A DNA stretch of 64,000 bases, taken from positions 149,511-213,510 of the forward strand of contig NZ_JAFCKJ010000012.1 of NCBI RefSeq assembly GCF_018130465.1, read 5' to 3'. The position numbers and the translations under genes were made by a program. The notes beneath the pieces are model-generated. The model saw only the letters and a list, made by a program, of their open reading frames with translations, did not search any database and was not told the DNA's origin. The stretch is from Bradyrhizobium canariense (lineage in GTDB: Bacteria; Pseudomonadota; Alphaproteobacteria; Rhizobiales; Xanthobacteraceae). Of the stretch, positions 62,397 to 64,000 are shown in pieces (position 1 is the stretch's first letter; every line of letters begins with the position of its first letter).

Positions 62397-63713
62397 TCAG
62401 CCCTGCACTGATGGCCGGCCGACGCTCTCGTAGGTGAAGCCGGCCGCAGCCATGTCCTCGGGGCGGTAGATGTTGCGGAGGTCGACGACGACGGGCTGCG
62501 CCATGGTCGCCTTCAGCCGGTCGAGGTCGAGCGCACGGAACTGCACCCATTCGGTGACGATGACGATCGCATCGGCGCCTTCCGCGCAGGAATAGGCGTC
62601 CTCGCAATAAATGATGTTCGGCAGCTCACTCTTGGCCTGCTCCATGCCGACGGGATCGAAGGCCTTCACCTTCGCGCCCATGTCGATCAGGCCCGTGACC
62701 AGCGGGATCGACGGCGCGTCGCGCATGTCGTCGGTGTCGGGCTTGAAGGTGAGGCCGAGCACGGCGATGGTCTTGCCGCGCAACGAGCCGCCGAGCGCCT
62801 GGCTGACCTTGCGGGCCATCGCCCGCTTGCGGTTCTCGTTGACCGCCAGCACGGATTCGACGATGCGCAAGGACACGTCGTAGTCCTGCGCGATCTTGAT
62901 CAGCGCCTTGGTGTCCTTCGGGAAGCACGAGCCGCCGAAGCCTGGACCGGCATGCAGGAATTTGGTGCCGATGCGGTTGTCCAGGCCAATGCCGCGCGCG
63001 ACCTCCTGCACGTTGGCGCCGACCTTCTCGGAAAGGTCCGCGATCTCGTTGATGAAGGTGATCTTGGTCGCGAGGAAGGCGTTGGCGGCGTATTTGATCA
63101 TCTCGGCGGTGCGGCGTTCCGTGAACATCAGCGGCGCCTGGTTCAACGACAGCGGCCGATAGATGTCGCCCATCACCTTGCGGCCGCGCTCGTCGGAGGT
63201 GCCGACGACGACGCGATCGGGGAATTTGAAATCGCGGATCGCCGCGCCCTCGCGCAGGAATTCGGGGTTCGAGGCGACGACGACGTCGGCCTTGGGGTTG
63301 GTCTCGCGGATGATGCGCTCGACCTCGTCGCCGGTGCCGACCGGAACGGTCGACTTGGTCACGACGACGGTGAAACCGGACAGCGACTGCGCGATCTCTT
63401 TCGCAGCGGCGTAGACGTAGGACAGATCGGCGTGGCCGTCGCCGCGGCGCGACGGCGTGCCGACCGCGATGAACACGGCATCGGCATCGGCGACCGGCTT
63501 GGACAGATCGGTGGTGAACTCCAGCCGCTTGGCCTTGACGTTGGTCGCAACCAGTTCGTCGAGCCCGGGCTCGTAGATCGGGATCTCGCCGCGATGAAGA
63601 GCAGCGATCTTCTTCTCGTCCTTGTCGACGCAGGTGACGTCGTGACCGAAATCCGCAAAGCAGGCTCCGGACACCAGTCCCACATAGCCCGTTCCGATCA
63701 TCGCGATTCGCAT
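62397..63713 (-). CDS. UDP-glucose 6-dehydrogenase (UDP-glucose/GDP-mannose dehydrogenase family)
   Basis: The protein has 438 residues. 'MIGTGYVGLVSGACFADFGH' is the NAD-binding start, and the catalytic cysteine is in 'GPGFGGSCFPKDTKALI'. 'KYAANAFLATKITFINEIAD' and 'VLGLTFKPDTDDMRDAPS' are diagnostic. It oxidises UDP-glucose to UDP-glucuronate for exopolysaccharide or lipopolysaccharide. A GDP-mannose dehydrogenase is less likely from these motifs. Next to it is a GDP-L-fucose synthase on the same strand. Confidence 0.92.
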   Translation of the reverse strand: MRIAMIGTGYVGLVSGACFADFGHDVTCVDKDEKKIAALHRGEIPIYEPGLDELVATNVKAKRLEFTTDLSKPVADADAVFIAVGTPSRRGDGHADLSYVYAAAKEIAQSLSGFTVVVTKSTVPVGTGDEVERIIRETNPKADVVVASNPEFLREGAAIRDFKFPDRVVVGTSDERGRKVMGDIYRPLSLNQAPLMFTERRTAEMIKYAANAFLATKITFINEIADLSEKVGANVQEVARGIGLDNRIGTKFLHAGPGFGGSCFPKDTKALIKIAQDYDVSLRIVESVLAVNENRKRAMARKVSQALGGSLRGKTIAVLGLTFKPDTDDMRDAPSIPLVTGLIDMGAKVKAFDPVGMEQAKSELPNIIYCEDAYSCAEGADAIVIVTEWVQFRALDLDRLKATMAQPVVVDLRNIYRPEDMAAAGFTYESVGRPSVQG

Positions 63714-63888
63714 GAAAAACTCTTTCCGTTGAAGACGGATGTTCCATTGAACACCCTAGACATTTCTCTATCCGGCCGCACGCCCAACATTAGGGCAGGT
63801 TGCTTCGCGAACCGAATAAACCTTAGCCGCCGCGCGTGACAGGCGTTGCGGACAACTCCTGAAACACGCGACATGCATTTGTTGCATT

Positions 63889-64000
63889 CTACGTATGCGA
63901 CAGATACGCCGCGTATGCACGCTTCAAGCCATCGTGAAGCGGCGTCGTCGCGCGCCAGCCGAGTTTTGCGAGGCGGCTGACGTCGAGCAGCTTGCGCGGC
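63889..64000 (-). CDS. GDP-L-fucose synthase, C-terminal end (gene continues beyond window)
   Basis: Reading leftward from 64000, the frame encodes 'PRKLLDVSRLAKLGWRATTP' followed by 'LHDGLKRAYAAYLSHT' and TAG at 63891-63889. This is the standard C-terminus of GDP-L-fucose synthase (WcaG/Fcl), an epimerase-reductase that completes GDP-fucose synthesis. Only 36 residues are visible. It is separated from the UDP-glucose dehydrogenase start by 175 bp with no other gene. Confidence 0.85.
   Translation of the reverse strand, partial: PRKLLDVSRLAKLGWRATTPLHDGLKRAYAAYLSHT

Overview
The window looks like chromosome of an alphaproteobacterium of the Bradyrhizobium / Nitrobacteraceae type. This is an inference from gene content and order: rpmH-rnpA-yidC-engB-argB, def-fmt-truA, dnaX-ybaB-recR-ffs, dapD-dapE, ugd next to a GDP-fucose synthase. 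Strong GC bias (many long antisense shadow frames) and several families of long, hairpin-forming intergenic repeats support it. No sequence search was possible, so names rest on motifs, length and context.

Layout. 1-9.6 kb: end of a flavin-dependent oxidoreductase, a tiny membrane protein, an MHYT-PAS hybrid histidine kinase, and a catabolic operon (crotonase, NDP-forming acyl-CoA ligase, TctC-type binding protein) divergent from an IclR regulator with a palindromic operator candidate between them; then a secreted two-repeat protein. 9.66-24.37 kb: a 14.66-kb genomic island in the 3' end of a tRNA-Arg(ACG) gene, bounded by a perfect 51-bp direct repeat. 24.5-31.2 kb: sensor kinase, rpmH operon, engB, argB. 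31.2-42.9 kb: DUF1036 protein, a 5'-nucleotidase gene broken by an in-frame TAG, lysine/DAP genes, def-fmt-truA, rmuC, AmpG-like permease. 42.9-46 kb: recR-ybaB-dnaX and the SRP RNA. 46-53.6 kb: polar amino-acid ABC transporter coupled to an SDR and an enolase-superfamily enzyme, HIT protein, NudC, sugar kinase, Lrp regulator. 53.7-64 kb: two-component system, small secreted proteins, sterol-desaturase-like protein, phosphoglucomutase/phosphomannomutase, retropepsin-like protease, HrpB, UDP-glucose dehydrogenase, end of GDP-L-fucose synthase.

The island is the most interesting part. It is visibly more AT-rich than its surroundings. Apart from the P4-like integrase at the left end, every gene reads leftward. 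It carries an AlpA-like protein / HTH-zinc-ribbon protein / second tyrosine recombinase cassette, a type III-like restriction-modification pair with a small extra gene, and a compact two-gene unit: an uncharacterised 135-residue protein followed by a 962-residue protein that combines an intact HD phosphohydrolase domain with a C-terminal phosphoribosyltransferase-like motif. This HD-PRTase pair is the best candidate for an undescribed, probably anti-phage, system.

Two local effects of genome change are visible. The island separates a secreted-protein gene (8737-9639) from the tRNA gene that originally lay just upstream of it on the same strand, and a single nonsense codon interrupts the HAD nucleotidase.
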